DNA of 64,000 nt from Paenibacillus wynnii (GTDB lineage Bacteria > Bacillota > Bacilli > Paenibacillales > Paenibacillaceae), in assembly GCF_030812855.1 (NCBI RefSeq), contig NZ_JAUSTK010000025.1, positions 1 through 64,000 of the forward strand, in the 5' to 3' direction. This document shows, piece after piece, positions 17,044-25,263 of the stretch. Position 1 is the first letter of the stretch, and each line of letters begins with the position of its first letter. The position numbers and the translations under genes were made by a program. The notes under the pieces are model-generated. The model had not been told where the DNA came from. It did no database searches and worked only from the letters and a program-made list of their open reading frames with translations.

Positions 17044-18333
17044 TTATGAAGTCCTTGACAGGTTTTCGTGCTTCTCAAGAGAGAGGAGTCTGCTATTACT
17101 GTATACATAGGTAACTCCATTAATTTCGATGTGCTCGTTCTCCTTTTTGATGTATGAATCTTTTAGGATTTCAATAATTTTGGTTACGGTGGCACTGGTC
17201 ATGTTCTTGGCTCCTGCACGAATAGCTGTGGCTGAGACATTGTCTTTACGAACAATTGCGTAAGGCCAAACACCGATCGACTCGTCATAGATGGCACGAA
17301 CAAGCATCCCCCCATGATCGCTGCCGTGTAGTCCGTGTATACGCTCACCAGGATGCATCTCTTTGATCTTGTTTATAACAGCATAAAAACCATCCGCTTC
17401 ATACTCATTTGGAAAATAAACCACCTCAACTTGATCCTTCATGTCCCAATCATCCACACTTGCTTTGAGCATAGCTAACCGATTCTCAACCTCGTAAAAC
17501 TTATTCCCCGTTGGAAAATAATCAATATGTGCGTCTGCTTTTTCTGTCCGTTCATATATCCGAATACCATTCTCCATCTTGGCGATACGAATAATTCCAT
17601 TATGTAATAATTTACCATGCATACGAGGGACAACTGTGGGATGAATATATACCTTCGTAAGCTTACGTTCCTCAATGAATCGCTGAATGATTAACATATG
17701 TGTTTTGTGGACTGGATTGAATGTGCCAAAAAATACGCCAATCCCGCCTTTTGGAGCAACTAGACACATCACATCGGTGATAAGACTATATACGGAACCG
17801 ATAAAACCAAGTACAACGCCCATGACAATAAAAACATACTGAATCCAAACGATTCCCATCGACGCCAATGCGCTGATAATTACATTCGAGCCTAATGCAA
17901 ACGTAACATTCTTATAGTGATTACCATAATCCCGATTTGCCAGTGAGATCGCCAAGTACTGCATACCTTGAGAAGAGAAAGTAGTCAGAGCCACTGCCCC
18001 GAACAACCCTCCAATGATATCCAGATCTTCGCTCTTAATAATATTTCCTTTCAGCAGCATAAAAAGGATAAACATATTGAATCCATATTGCCAGACAAAA
18101 CGAATGAATTTACCTATAAACATCTTGCCCGTATTAAGTACACCATAACGTTCGAACCATTCACTTATTTTAGTATAGTAGGGTAGAAAAGCAGCAACTA
18201 CGAGCGCTACCGTAATAAGATATGGACTACTCCACCTAGTGCTTGCTAAAGCATAGGTAACATACATGGCCCCCCCTAAAATAATTGCGAGTCTTGTATA
18301 AAAACTCTTCATATAAGCTAAAAATGTATTCAC
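17044..18333 (-). CDS. Membrane-anchored nucleotidyltransferase (NadD/cytidylyltransferase fold)
   Basis: 429 residues. The N-terminal 195 hold five or six hydrophobic helices that I do not recognise. The C-terminal part is an alpha/beta-phosphodiesterase nucleotidyltransferase: GVFFGTFNPVHKTHMLII is the (H/T)xGH site, with Thr in place of Gly, and VSATAIRAG matches the ISSTxxR motif. Related enzymes adenylylate or cytidylylate NaMN, pantetheine phosphate or phosphocholine. Fusion to a polytopic membrane domain is unusual. Operon position suggests it activates or modifies the same product as the acyltransferase (inference). Confidence 0.72.
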   Translation of the reverse strand: MNTFLAYMKSFYTRLAIILGGAMYVTYALASTRWSSPYLITVALVVAAFLPYYTKISEWFERYGVLNTGKMFIGKFIRFVWQYGFNMFILFMLLKGNIIKSEDLDIIGGLFGAVALTTFSSQGMQYLAISLANRDYGNHYKNVTFALGSNVIISALASMGIVWIQYVFIVMGVVLGFIGSVYSLITDVMCLVAPKGGIGVFFGTFNPVHKTHMLIIQRFIEERKLTKVYIHPTVVPRMHGKLLHNGIIRIAKMENGIRIYERTEKADAHIDYFPTGNKFYEVENRLAMLKASVDDWDMKDQVEVVYFPNEYEADGFYAVINKIKEMHPGERIHGLHGSDHGGMLVRAIYDESIGVWPYAIVRKDNVSATAIRAGAKNMTSATVTKIIEILKDSYIKKENEHIEINGVTYVYSNSRLLSLEKHENLSRTS

Positions 18334-18358
18334 TCCTACAACTCCCTTTCAAATATAT

Positions 18359-19120
18359 TTAACTTACTTTAATCCACAGACCTTGATCGACTACGTTAAA
18401 TCCCATGCCGGTAACCTGATCCTCAGTTGTTGTATAATGGGAAAAATCATTGATATGTATTGGAATTACAGTAGAAGGCTTCAACTGTTCCACCATCCTG
18501 TTAAGCATAACAACAGACATCGTTAAAGGGCCTCCGAATTTATCAGGGGAAACTTCTCCAAGATTAGCAATCATCAAGTCTATGGGCCCAAGTTCGCTAA
18601 CCATGTTCACAATCCGAGGATGAAATACAGTATCTGAAGTTATGTATATCGTGCGTTTCTCTTCGCCTTTGGTTATCCGTATGAAGTAACCGTTCACTCT
18701 GCCTACCATACTGCGCATAATAAAGTTATTTCCGTGATATGCCGGTATTGTAGTTACCTCAATGACATATCCGTCTTTATTCAATACCTTCGTGTCATTC
18801 CAATCCACAGTGAGCACTTCCTTGTGATTGGCGAATAGAGCTTCTGCTTTCTTATGCGTGACTATAGTCGAGTCTTCTGCGATACTTCGAATGCCATAGT
18901 CATCAATGTGATCTTCGTGAACATGTGTAATTAGCCAAATATTGACCTGATCCAATAGTTCTTGTTCATAGATAGGCGGTCTGACTCGAACACTTGAAAA
19001 AGACTTAAACTGATATTCCGTACCTTCAGGACTTAACGCAGGATCGCAGGATATGAGTAGATCTTGATCCATTTTCAGAACAAAACAAGCCCCTCCGACA
19101 TGATAAAATTGCATTTCCAT
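18359..19120 (-). CDS. MBL-fold metallo-hydrolase (UlaG/NAPE-PLD-like)
   Basis: 253 residues. THVHEDHIDD supplies the HxHxDH zinc motif near residue 83. YITSDTVFHP supplies the bridging Asp, and VIPIHIND the last His. The overall plan resembles the UlaG/NAPE-PLD-like branch, members of which hydrolyse lactones, phosphodiesters or N-acyl lipids. It is the first gene of the operon that continues into the nucleotidyltransferase, acyltransferase and MMPL genes (25, 3 and 2 bp gaps). It is divergent from the LytTR regulator with 159 bp between. It could process or destroy the operon's product. Confidence 0.82.
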   Translation of the reverse strand: MEMQFYHVGGACFVLKMDQDLLISCDPALSPEGTEYQFKSFSSVRVRPPIYEQELLDQVNIWLITHVHEDHIDDYGIRSIAEDSTIVTHKKAEALFANHKEVLTVDWNDTKVLNKDGYVIEVTTIPAYHGNNFIMRSMVGRVNGYFIRITKGEEKRTIYITSDTVFHPRIVNMVSELGPIDLMIANLGEVSPDKFGGPLTMSVVMLNRMVEQLKPSTVIPIHINDFSHYTTTEDQVTGMGFNVVDQGLWIKVS

Positions 19121-19139
19121 AAACTTGTGTCATCCCTTC

Positions 19140-19152
19140 TAAGCTCAGCTTA
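19140..19152. promoter_or_regulatory. Palindrome in the MBL/LytTR divergent region
   Basis: TAAGCTCAGCTTA is a perfect 13-bp palindrome just upstream of the MBL gene's ribosome site. On the minus strand the adjoining GAAGTTAAG resembles one half of LytTR-family boxes (ACAGTTAAG). Only one clear half-site is visible, so regulator binding here is a guess. Confidence 0.25.
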
Positions 19153-19279
19153 ACTTCTATATATAATATATATCTAAATATGGATAAATAACGGAAATTG
19201 TCTTCAATAGAAGGAAAATCGCCCTAAACGGTCGAAAGTTGTAACATTGAGGTAATAATGTTTGAAAAGGGGAACGTAA

Positions 19280-20038
19280 ATGAGTACATATACCTGCATT
19301 ATTGCTGAGGATCAGCCAGCTTATCGAAGCCAATTAATGCTTTATGCCCAGCAGCAAGAATTAGTACTTATGGATGCCGTAGGAACAGGTAAGGCTCTGA
19401 TAGAAAGTGCGATGGAACATGGACCGGATTTAATCATTACAGATATAAGCTTGCCAAAAATGGATGGTCTGACAGCCTGCAAACAACTTATAAAGCAAGG
19501 ATTGGATTCGCAGATCATAATCATTTCTGCCTCATCCGAACCGTTTCATTACAGTCAGGGATTTGAGATAGGATCTGTCGATTACATCAATAAACCCATT
19601 ACTCCGGATCGCTTTGAACGTGCCATTCAGCGTGCTAAATATAAAATAGATGAGCAACGTCTCATCAAACGACTTCGGCATGTTGAAGAAAATATAATCC
19701 GTGTCAAACAAAGATACAGAGATATTAGCATTAATGAAGGGAATATCCTGTTCGCAGAAAAAATAGACAAGAGGGTGTTTCAGTTACATTTGGTAGAGAA
19801 TACGGTTATTGAAACAACTACTAACCTGGAACAAATTAAAAATCAGTGCTCTGAACAAATCTTCCAGCCCCATCGGAGCTACCTGATCAATATTTCTCAC
19901 ATCCAGACGGTTCAGCCTGATCCGATTCTTCCAGGTAATTATGAAATTATTTATATGAAACAAGATAAGACGATACCTCTTACTAGGCGAAACTACCCTG
20001 CCTTTATGCAGTTGTGTAAACTTAAGAAAAAACCGTAG
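19280..20038 (+). CDS. LytTR-family response regulator
   Basis: 252 residues. The receiver domain (about 1-125) has the acidic pair in IIAEDQPAY, the phospho-acceptor Asp in LIITDISLPKMDG, and Lys in DYINKPITP. A helical linker follows, then a LytTR DNA-binding domain (about 150-250) with QPHRSYLINISHI and IPLTRRNY. LytTR regulators of the AgrA/ComE/VirR group usually govern quorum sensing, bacteriocin and virulence genes. It is divergent from the acyltransferase operon and convergent with a hybrid kinase gene, the obvious partner. AGGGGA lies 7 nt before the ATG. Confidence 0.92.
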   Translation: MSTYTCIIAEDQPAYRSQLMLYAQQQELVLMDAVGTGKALIESAMEHGPDLIITDISLPKMDGLTACKQLIKQGLDSQIIIISASSEPFHYSQGFEIGSVDYINKPITPDRFERAIQRAKYKIDEQRLIKRLRHVEENIIRVKQRYRDISINEGNILFAEKIDKRVFQLHLVENTVIETTTNLEQIKNQCSEQIFQPHRSYLINISHIQTVQPDPILPGNYEIIYMKQDKTIPLTRRNYPAFMQLCKLKKKP

Positions 20039-20050
20039 TTATATTTATAT

Positions 20051-20089
20051 AAAAAAAGAGCATAGACCGTTAAGGCGGTCGATATGCTC
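20051..20089 (-). terminator. Terminator between the LytTR and hybrid kinase genes
   Basis: Long stem, GAGCATA...ACCG with CGGT...TATGCTC, loop TTAAGG. Read on the minus strand it is followed by seven T, so it mainly ends the hybrid kinase transcript; the plus-strand tail CTCTTG is weak. Confidence 0.85.
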
Positions 20090-20097
20090 CTCTTGAT

Positions 20098-23000
20098 TTA
20101 ACTGATATTCCGTAAGTTGTCTGCGTAACACGGAATTTCAATGTGTAATTGAGAACTTTGTCCCGTTGAAAAGGTTGCCCGAATGGATCCTCCCACAGAG
20201 ATTAACGCATCCTTTGCTGCGGCCAACCCCATCCCGTGTCCCGAAAATTCCGTTACGGCTGCACTGGTGGTTAACCCTTCTGTAAATATCCAATCCACAA
20301 TCTCCTCTTCGCTGAGTTCATGAGCTTGCTGTTCTGAAGTAATCTTGCGTTGCACCATAAGTCTGCGAATGGCTTTCGTATCCATTCCGCGACCATCATC
20401 TTGTACACATAATGCCAAAAACCCGGGTTTTAAAGATTGCTCAAGCTTGAATTTTATAGTACCTATTGAATTTTTTCCGATGCGGGAACGTTCATCGGGC
20501 AATTCGATTCCATGTTCGATAGCATTGTGTAAAAGGTGAATTAAAACCTCACTTAACACCTGAGTTGCTGTGGAATCCAATGTTATCTCCGTCTCTTCCA
20601 ACGGCAGCAATTGAATGATTTTACCTCGTCTTTCTGCTAACATCATTACATATTCCTTGTATCCAAGAATTAGAGTATGGAGAGGTTGGGATTTCTTGTC
20701 TTTTTGTGCAAACCATTCACCTAACATAGTTTGGATCCAAGTGAATTCTTCATTCGCCATATGCAATAGTTTTAGGGACTTTGCATTGGATCGATATCCG
20801 TTTTTTTGTTTAATAGAACTATGTATCCGTTGATAACAATAAGATTCCATCTCATTTAAATACGCTGAGATACGCTGCATATGTAAGAATGTGAAGTTCC
20901 CTTTTAAGGAATGAATCCGCTTGTACAAACTCTTCACCATTGAATCAGATGATCCTTCATTCAGGGTCTGGAACTCAAGAAGTATTCGTTCATATTGGTC
21001 AATGATCTCCACTACTAAATAGGGACGAGACGACACCTGAGTCATTATTTTCAGTGCGTTCTGCTCATGTTCCAACTGGCGGGATAATTGCTGTTGTTCG
21101 GTTATATTCGTTAGAACAATCATACATCTTCTTACCCGGTCTTTCATTTCACGTATATAAAACCTATAATCAATCCGATACACTTCATCTTCAAGAGTTG
21201 TCTCCTGGGGTAGCAAATCAATGAAAGGGTTCATATCCTCCAAAGATTGACCTGAGGAGAACAGCCTCTGAAGAAGCCACTCAAGCTTGTTGCGCTGCTC
21301 CAAATCCGTTGGAAATAATAACTCCGTCACATCAGAACCCGCTATATTGATATCAAAAATTCGAGTACACTCCGCGCTGAATTCTTCATCAACCCTTAAA
21401 CTTGCATTGAACGATAAGAACCCTTGACCTGCATAGTCTAGTAAGTTCTTAATTGCCCCTGTCCGTTCCCGTACCGTCTGTTCTATAATTTTATTGAACC
21501 CCGTTAGCTTAATATGCATCTTGATGCGGGATAGTAGTTCATTCTTGGAAAAGGGTTTAATTAAATAATCATTAGCACCCAGATTAAAGCCCGCTACCAA
21601 GTCTTGTTCCATATCCCTAGCGGTGAGCAATATAATTGGAAGCTCGTGTATGGCATAGGTTTTGCGAATTTCTTTAATCACCTGAAAGCCGGACATATTA
21701 GGCATCATCACATCTAGCAGAATTAGATCTGGTTCTAATCCCCTCTCCAGTATTTCTAAAGCCTCCATTCCGCTGCAAGCATGCATGACAGTATAATTCT
21801 CAAATGATAAATAATTAAAAAGCACTTGAATGTTAACCATTTCATCATCGACAACCAGAATATACAAATCTTTTTCTATTTCATTATCCTCAGGAGTCGA
21901 ATGGGAAGGTGCTGTTGTGATATACGGTTCAAGCTGGTTTGAATGATACGGAATGGATTCTTTGAACAATGGGACAAATGTAGATGCGGCGTCTTCAGAT
22001 TGAGTCTCTTCATCAACCGATTCATCATTGATATATACAGGAAGTGTGAAGGTGAAGATTGAACCCACACCCACTTTGGACGTTAATCCAATACTCCCGC
22101 CATGCAATTCAATTAGTTGCTTACTGATGGACAATCCAAGCCCTGTTCCACCGAACTGATATGAGATAGATTCATCCTCTTGCTGAAAGGGATCAAATAT
22201 TACCTCCCATTTGTCCTGCTGAATTCCTATTCCTGTATCCGACACAGAAATTTCCATCCAGTCTCCGTTAATCCTAGTATTCACTTGGATGCATCCGGAC
22301 TCCGTGAATTTAATAGCATTTCCAATTAAGTTATATAAAATTTGCTGAACCCTATTGTCATCTGCTTTAACAAGCGGCAAATTGCTACTTGCTTCATTAA
22401 TGAACACCAAAGACTTCGTACCTACTAACGACTTACATATACTAATAACAAGATCAATCTCATCTTTCATTCTAACGGGTTTGAACTGCAGCAGTACTTC
22501 ATTATAACGAAGCTTAGTAAAGTCAAGAATATCGTTGACCATTTTGGTCAGCCGTTTTCCGCTAAGTATTATCCAAGCTAAGTTATTGCTGATTTCCTTA
22601 TTAACAGGCCCACAAACCCCGTCCATAAGTGATTCTGAAATACCAACCATACCGTTAAGAGGGGTACGTAGTTCATGAGAGGTACGGGCAAGAAACTCAT
22701 CTTTCATTTTGTTCATTTGTAAAAGCATTTCATTTTGCTTCTTCAGCTTATTTAAGTAGATTTTGTTATGTTCATAGACTTCCTGAAATCTTCCTAACAT
22801 TATGAGACCAAAAGTAACGACAAGACAAAACAGCGCCCACTCAATCGAGGAAGTCATTAAACTCTCGCCAAAAGGTAATAGATCAGATGGAATAGAGATG
22901 AAAGACCACATAAATTCTGCAATACGACCCTTTATACAAATTAAGGTGAATAATAATATACCGATATATAATACCTTCTGCTCTTTTTGGTTGTTCTTAT

Positions 23001-24003
23001 GTAAATAATGAAACAAAATAGGCATTACGATTGCGAAACATAGGAGTATAAACAAAGAATCGATATCGTAAACTTTATATTGTATTAAGTATTTAGGGTT
23101 TATACAGGAGACAATTATAACCGCGATAAATATCAGAAGACTGATCCGTTTAAGCCAGCAGATAACTTTACGATAGGGTCCCTCATAAATATATTCAATA
23201 AATTGCAGAAATAAAAACATGATGCTGAATACCGCAATGATGTTTAGATAGTAATCAAAAAACGGTAAATTCCATATAAACTTTGATTGCACTTGCTGAG
23301 TGATAATGATTGCACTTGCGCTCATGGCGAACATGGAAAAGTATAAAAATCCACGCTCTCTCCGATTCTTCCAATATAAAAGCATGGACAGCATACTTAG
23401 AAACATAAAAATAATACTAATTATATACTTGTGAGCATCAGCAAGAATAAGACCAAAAATGATACTTTCCCCATTACCAAACAACATAGTTGAACTGAGG
23501 CCTATCGGATCATAAGTAGAATAGATACGAAAATATATAGTTTTACCCATCATTTCCTTCGGTATCGAAATAAAATGTGATGGATAAGCCATTAATTTAT
23601 CAGGATTATTCCAATCTCCAAATTGATGGAAAAGCTGATGATCAACATATATTTCAAAAATATCGAGTGAACGATACAGAAATAAATGCGGATCTTCCCA
23701 ATCCCCTTCGGGAAGTTTGATCTTCATCCATACATAATTTCTGCCTTGGCGCTCTTTTGCGGATAATTTATCGGTCGTTTTACGATTCCAATCCTTTGAT
23801 TGTTCTTCAAAGGTCCAGCTGGGTTCCCCTTGCTCATTAAATGCCGAATCGCCAAATCGGTATTGAAAACCTTTATTTAGGTTTACGTATGGCCTGGAAT
23901 TTTCTTGATGATACATGAGAAGATAAATTGAGCTGTCTAACAATATAACAGCGAAAAAACAAATTGCAATAAATAGGTACATCTTCGGCTTACCCAACCA
24001 CAC
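20098..24003 (-). CDS. Hybrid sensor kinase: 7TM sensor, HisKA core, receiver, HPt and CheA-like core
   Basis: 1301 residues. A first helix (about 9-31), an extracytoplasmic beta-rich domain (about 35-170) and seven helices to about 400 fit a 7TMR-DISM sensor. HisKA follows with TSHELRTPLNG (His near 443) and a HATPase with LIGNAIKFTES, DTGIGI and GGTGLGLSISK. A receiver domain has VVDDE and LILLDVMMP (Asp near 760). A PAS-like stretch comes next, then an HPt-like helix with RIHSLKGNFTFL (His near 1030). The last 170 residues are a second ATPase of CheA type: LLHNAIEHGIE, QDDGRGMD, GLTTSAAVTEFSGHGMGLA. Two kinase cores in one chain is unusual. AAGGGGG lies 4 nt before the ATG. Likely partner of the LytTR regulator. 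Confidence 0.9.
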   Translation of the reverse strand: MWLGKPKMYLFIAICFFAVILLDSSIYLLMYHQENSRPYVNLNKGFQYRFGDSAFNEQGEPSWTFEEQSKDWNRKTTDKLSAKERQGRNYVWMKIKLPEGDWEDPHLFLYRSLDIFEIYVDHQLFHQFGDWNNPDKLMAYPSHFISIPKEMMGKTIYFRIYSTYDPIGLSSTMLFGNGESIIFGLILADAHKYIISIIFMFLSMLSMLLYWKNRRERGFLYFSMFAMSASAIIITQQVQSKFIWNLPFFDYYLNIIAVFSIMFLFLQFIEYIYEGPYRKVICWLKRISLLIFIAVIIVSCINPKYLIQYKVYDIDSLFILLCFAIVMPILFHYLHKNNQKEQKVLYIGILLFTLICIKGRIAEFMWSFISIPSDLLPFGESLMTSSIEWALFCLVVTFGLIMLGRFQEVYEHNKIYLNKLKKQNEMLLQMNKMKDEFLARTSHELRTPLNGMVGISESLMDGVCGPVNKEISNNLAWIILSGKRLTKMVNDILDFTKLRYNEVLLQFKPVRMKDEIDLVISICKSLVGTKSLVFINEASSNLPLVKADDNRVQQILYNLIGNAIKFTESGCIQVNTRINGDWMEISVSDTGIGIQQDKWEVIFDPFQQEDESISYQFGGTGLGLSISKQLIELHGGSIGLTSKVGVGSIFTFTLPVYINDESVDEETQSEDAASTFVPLFKESIPYHSNQLEPYITTAPSHSTPEDNEIEKDLYILVVDDEMVNIQVLFNYLSFENYTVMHACSGMEALEILERGLEPDLILLDVMMPNMSGFQVIKEIRKTYAIHELPIILLTARDMEQDLVAGFNLGANDYLIKPFSKNELLSRIKMHIKLTGFNKIIEQTVRERTGAIKNLLDYAGQGFLSFNASLRVDEEFSAECTRIFDINIAGSDVTELLFPTDLEQRNKLEWLLQRLFSSGQSLEDMNPFIDLLPQETTLEDEVYRIDYRFYIREMKDRVRRCMIVLTNITEQQQLSRQLEHEQNALKIMTQVSSRPYLVVEIIDQYERILLEFQTLNEGSSDSMVKSLYKRIHSLKGNFTFLHMQRISAYLNEMESYCYQRIHSSIKQKNGYRSNAKSLKLLHMANEEFTWIQTMLGEWFAQKDKKSQPLHTLILGYKEYVMMLAERRGKIIQLLPLEETEITLDSTATQVLSEVLIHLLHNAIEHGIELPDERSRIGKNSIGTIKFKLEQSLKPGFLALCVQDDGRGMDTKAIRRLMVQRKITSEQQAHELSEEEIVDWIFTEGLTTSAAVTEFSGHGMGLAAAKDALISVGGSIRATFSTGQSSQLHIEIPCYADNLRNIS

Positions 24004-24135
24004 GCCCCCTTAAGTTACAGTATTTCTCACAAAACCCATCTTGAATAATATAAAGATAATATTAACATATATCCAGAATTAGCCTGTGATAAAATACTCT
24101 TATAATCCGGTTTAAGCCGTATTTCCTTCCACAGC

Positions 24136-24181
24136 AAAAAGGCACAGGTTGCAAAGTAAGTCTTTGCAACCTGTGCCTTTT
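24136..24181 (-). terminator. Strong bidirectional terminator
   Basis: Perfect 16-bp stem (24141-24156 with 24162-24177), 5-nt loop, five A before and four T after. It ends the DUF1450 transcript on the minus strand and separates it from the kinase gene. Confidence 0.92.
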
Positions 24182-24201
24182 CTGATCCATACTTCCAATA
24201 T

Positions 24202-24441
24202 TCATTCCTGAACAGCGGGCTGCTTGACGAAGGGTTCTGCCTTCTTAAGCACTTCATCCTCAGTCGGAGCGCTGATATACCGACCATTGATATAGACAAA
24301 CGGCCGTTTACCGCAAGGACCGCAATAGGATATACATCCGGTCTTAATCTCTGCATCAGGAGCCATCTTACGGAGCTTTGGCAGTATGGTTTTCATCTTG
24401 ATGTGATTACATTCGTCGCAAATACGTATATCGTTAGCCAT
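24202..24441 (-). CDS. DUF1450 family protein (YuzB-like, thioredoxin-like ferredoxin fold)
   Basis: 79 residues. CDECNH at the start, GCISYCGPCGKRPFVYING in the middle and PTEDEVL match the DUF1450 layout, where Cys residues sit in the positions of a [2Fe-2S] thioredoxin-like ferredoxin. Function is unknown. It follows the IscA-like gene by 42 bp, suggesting a link to iron-sulfur or redox metabolism. Confidence 0.85.
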   Translation of the reverse strand: MANDIRICDECNHIKMKTILPKLRKMAPDAEIKTGCISYCGPCGKRPFVYINGRYISAPTEDEVLKKAEPFVKQPAVQE

Positions 24442-24483
24442 GGAGCAAACCTTCTTTATGTCCTTAGATTCTTGGGCGAGACC

Positions 24484-24786
24484 TTAATGGTCGCCATGAT
24501 TTCCTTTTGACGGATTCGTAATTACAAACCCTTCTTGAGGAAAATACAAATAATCAATCTTGACTCCGTCAAGCAACGGTTGGCCAGGTTCTAGAATAAC
24601 GTCAATTTCTTTATCTGTAGAAACTACAACGTCATTCTCCTTAGGCGTGTCCAAATCAAGTCCGTAGTGAGCGTGGTCGCCATGGGCATGTGTAATAGCT
24701 ACGCGCAACTTAAGTTCGCTGTTTCCTTCCAACTCCATTTGTTTCTTTATCACTTTAGCCGCATTGCGGGTAATTTTAACGTTCAT
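24484..24786 (-). CDS. HesB/IscA-fold protein without cysteines
   Basis: 100 residues in the A-type carrier fold, ending with LLDGVKIDYLYFPQEGFVITNP, which aligns well with IscA. The three cysteines that bind clusters in IscA are absent, and the protein has none at all. In their places are HAHGDHAHYG (H33, H35, D37, H38, H40) and the C-terminal HGDH (H97, D99, H100). It may bind a metal through His and Asp rather than a cluster. The ATG at 24786 has GGGAG 11 nt upstream; eight more upstream codons are open but not conserved. Confidence 0.82.
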   Translation of the reverse strand: MNVKITRNAAKVIKKQMELEGNSELKLRVAITHAHGDHAHYGLDLDTPKENDVVVSTDKEIDVILEPGQPLLDGVKIDYLYFPQEGFVITNPSKGNHGDH

Positions 24787-24880
24787 GTTCAGTCCATCTC
24801 CCGACACCAATATAATTTAAATACTCAATAATTTATTTTAAAGGAAAGCAACTTGTAAAAGCAACTATTTTATCCACCAG

Positions 24881-25132
24881 CTAGCGTTTAATCTTCAGAA
24901 CCGGGTACTTGCGCTCCATTCTGGAAACAAACCAGCCCGCCAACAGCATCGTAACCCCGATATCATCAATCGGCATAAATGGAAGAACATCAGGCATCAC
25001 CCAATATACAATGACCGGGATGGTGAATAACAGCTTGTCCGCTACAGCGACTTCCGGTGAAACAATGTATTGCCAGGAATTGCGGAATATATGGGACCAT
25101 TGCTTCAAAGACAGCAGTTTTTTAAGTTTCAA
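24881..25132 (-). CDS. DUF1232 membrane protein (YkvA-like)
   Basis: About 83 residues. The family mark MPDVLPFMPIDDIGV sits between two hydrophobic segments. I place the start at TTG 25132, 5 nt behind GAGGAGG. The frame is open upstream to 25204, but those residues are unlike the family. Function unknown. Confidence 0.78.
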   Translation of the reverse strand: MKLKKLLSLKQWSHIFRNSWQYIVSPEVAVADKLLFTIPVIVYWVMPDVLPFMPIDDIGVTMLLAGWFVSRMERKYPVLKIKR

Positions 25133-25263
25133 TGGGACCTCCTCGTGATGATTCAGTATAGTATGCCAGTTATCTACAAAAAAAGATACAGCCGCGTATA
25201 ACATATAGTAACGACTGCGGCCATACCTTTTGCTATATACTACGCAAAATTACTGAAATTGTT

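Noticed and set aside
24027-24356. 109-codon minus-strand frame overlapping the DUF1450 gene
   Set aside because: It is an out-of-frame shadow of DUF1450 and runs through a 16-bp terminator stem.
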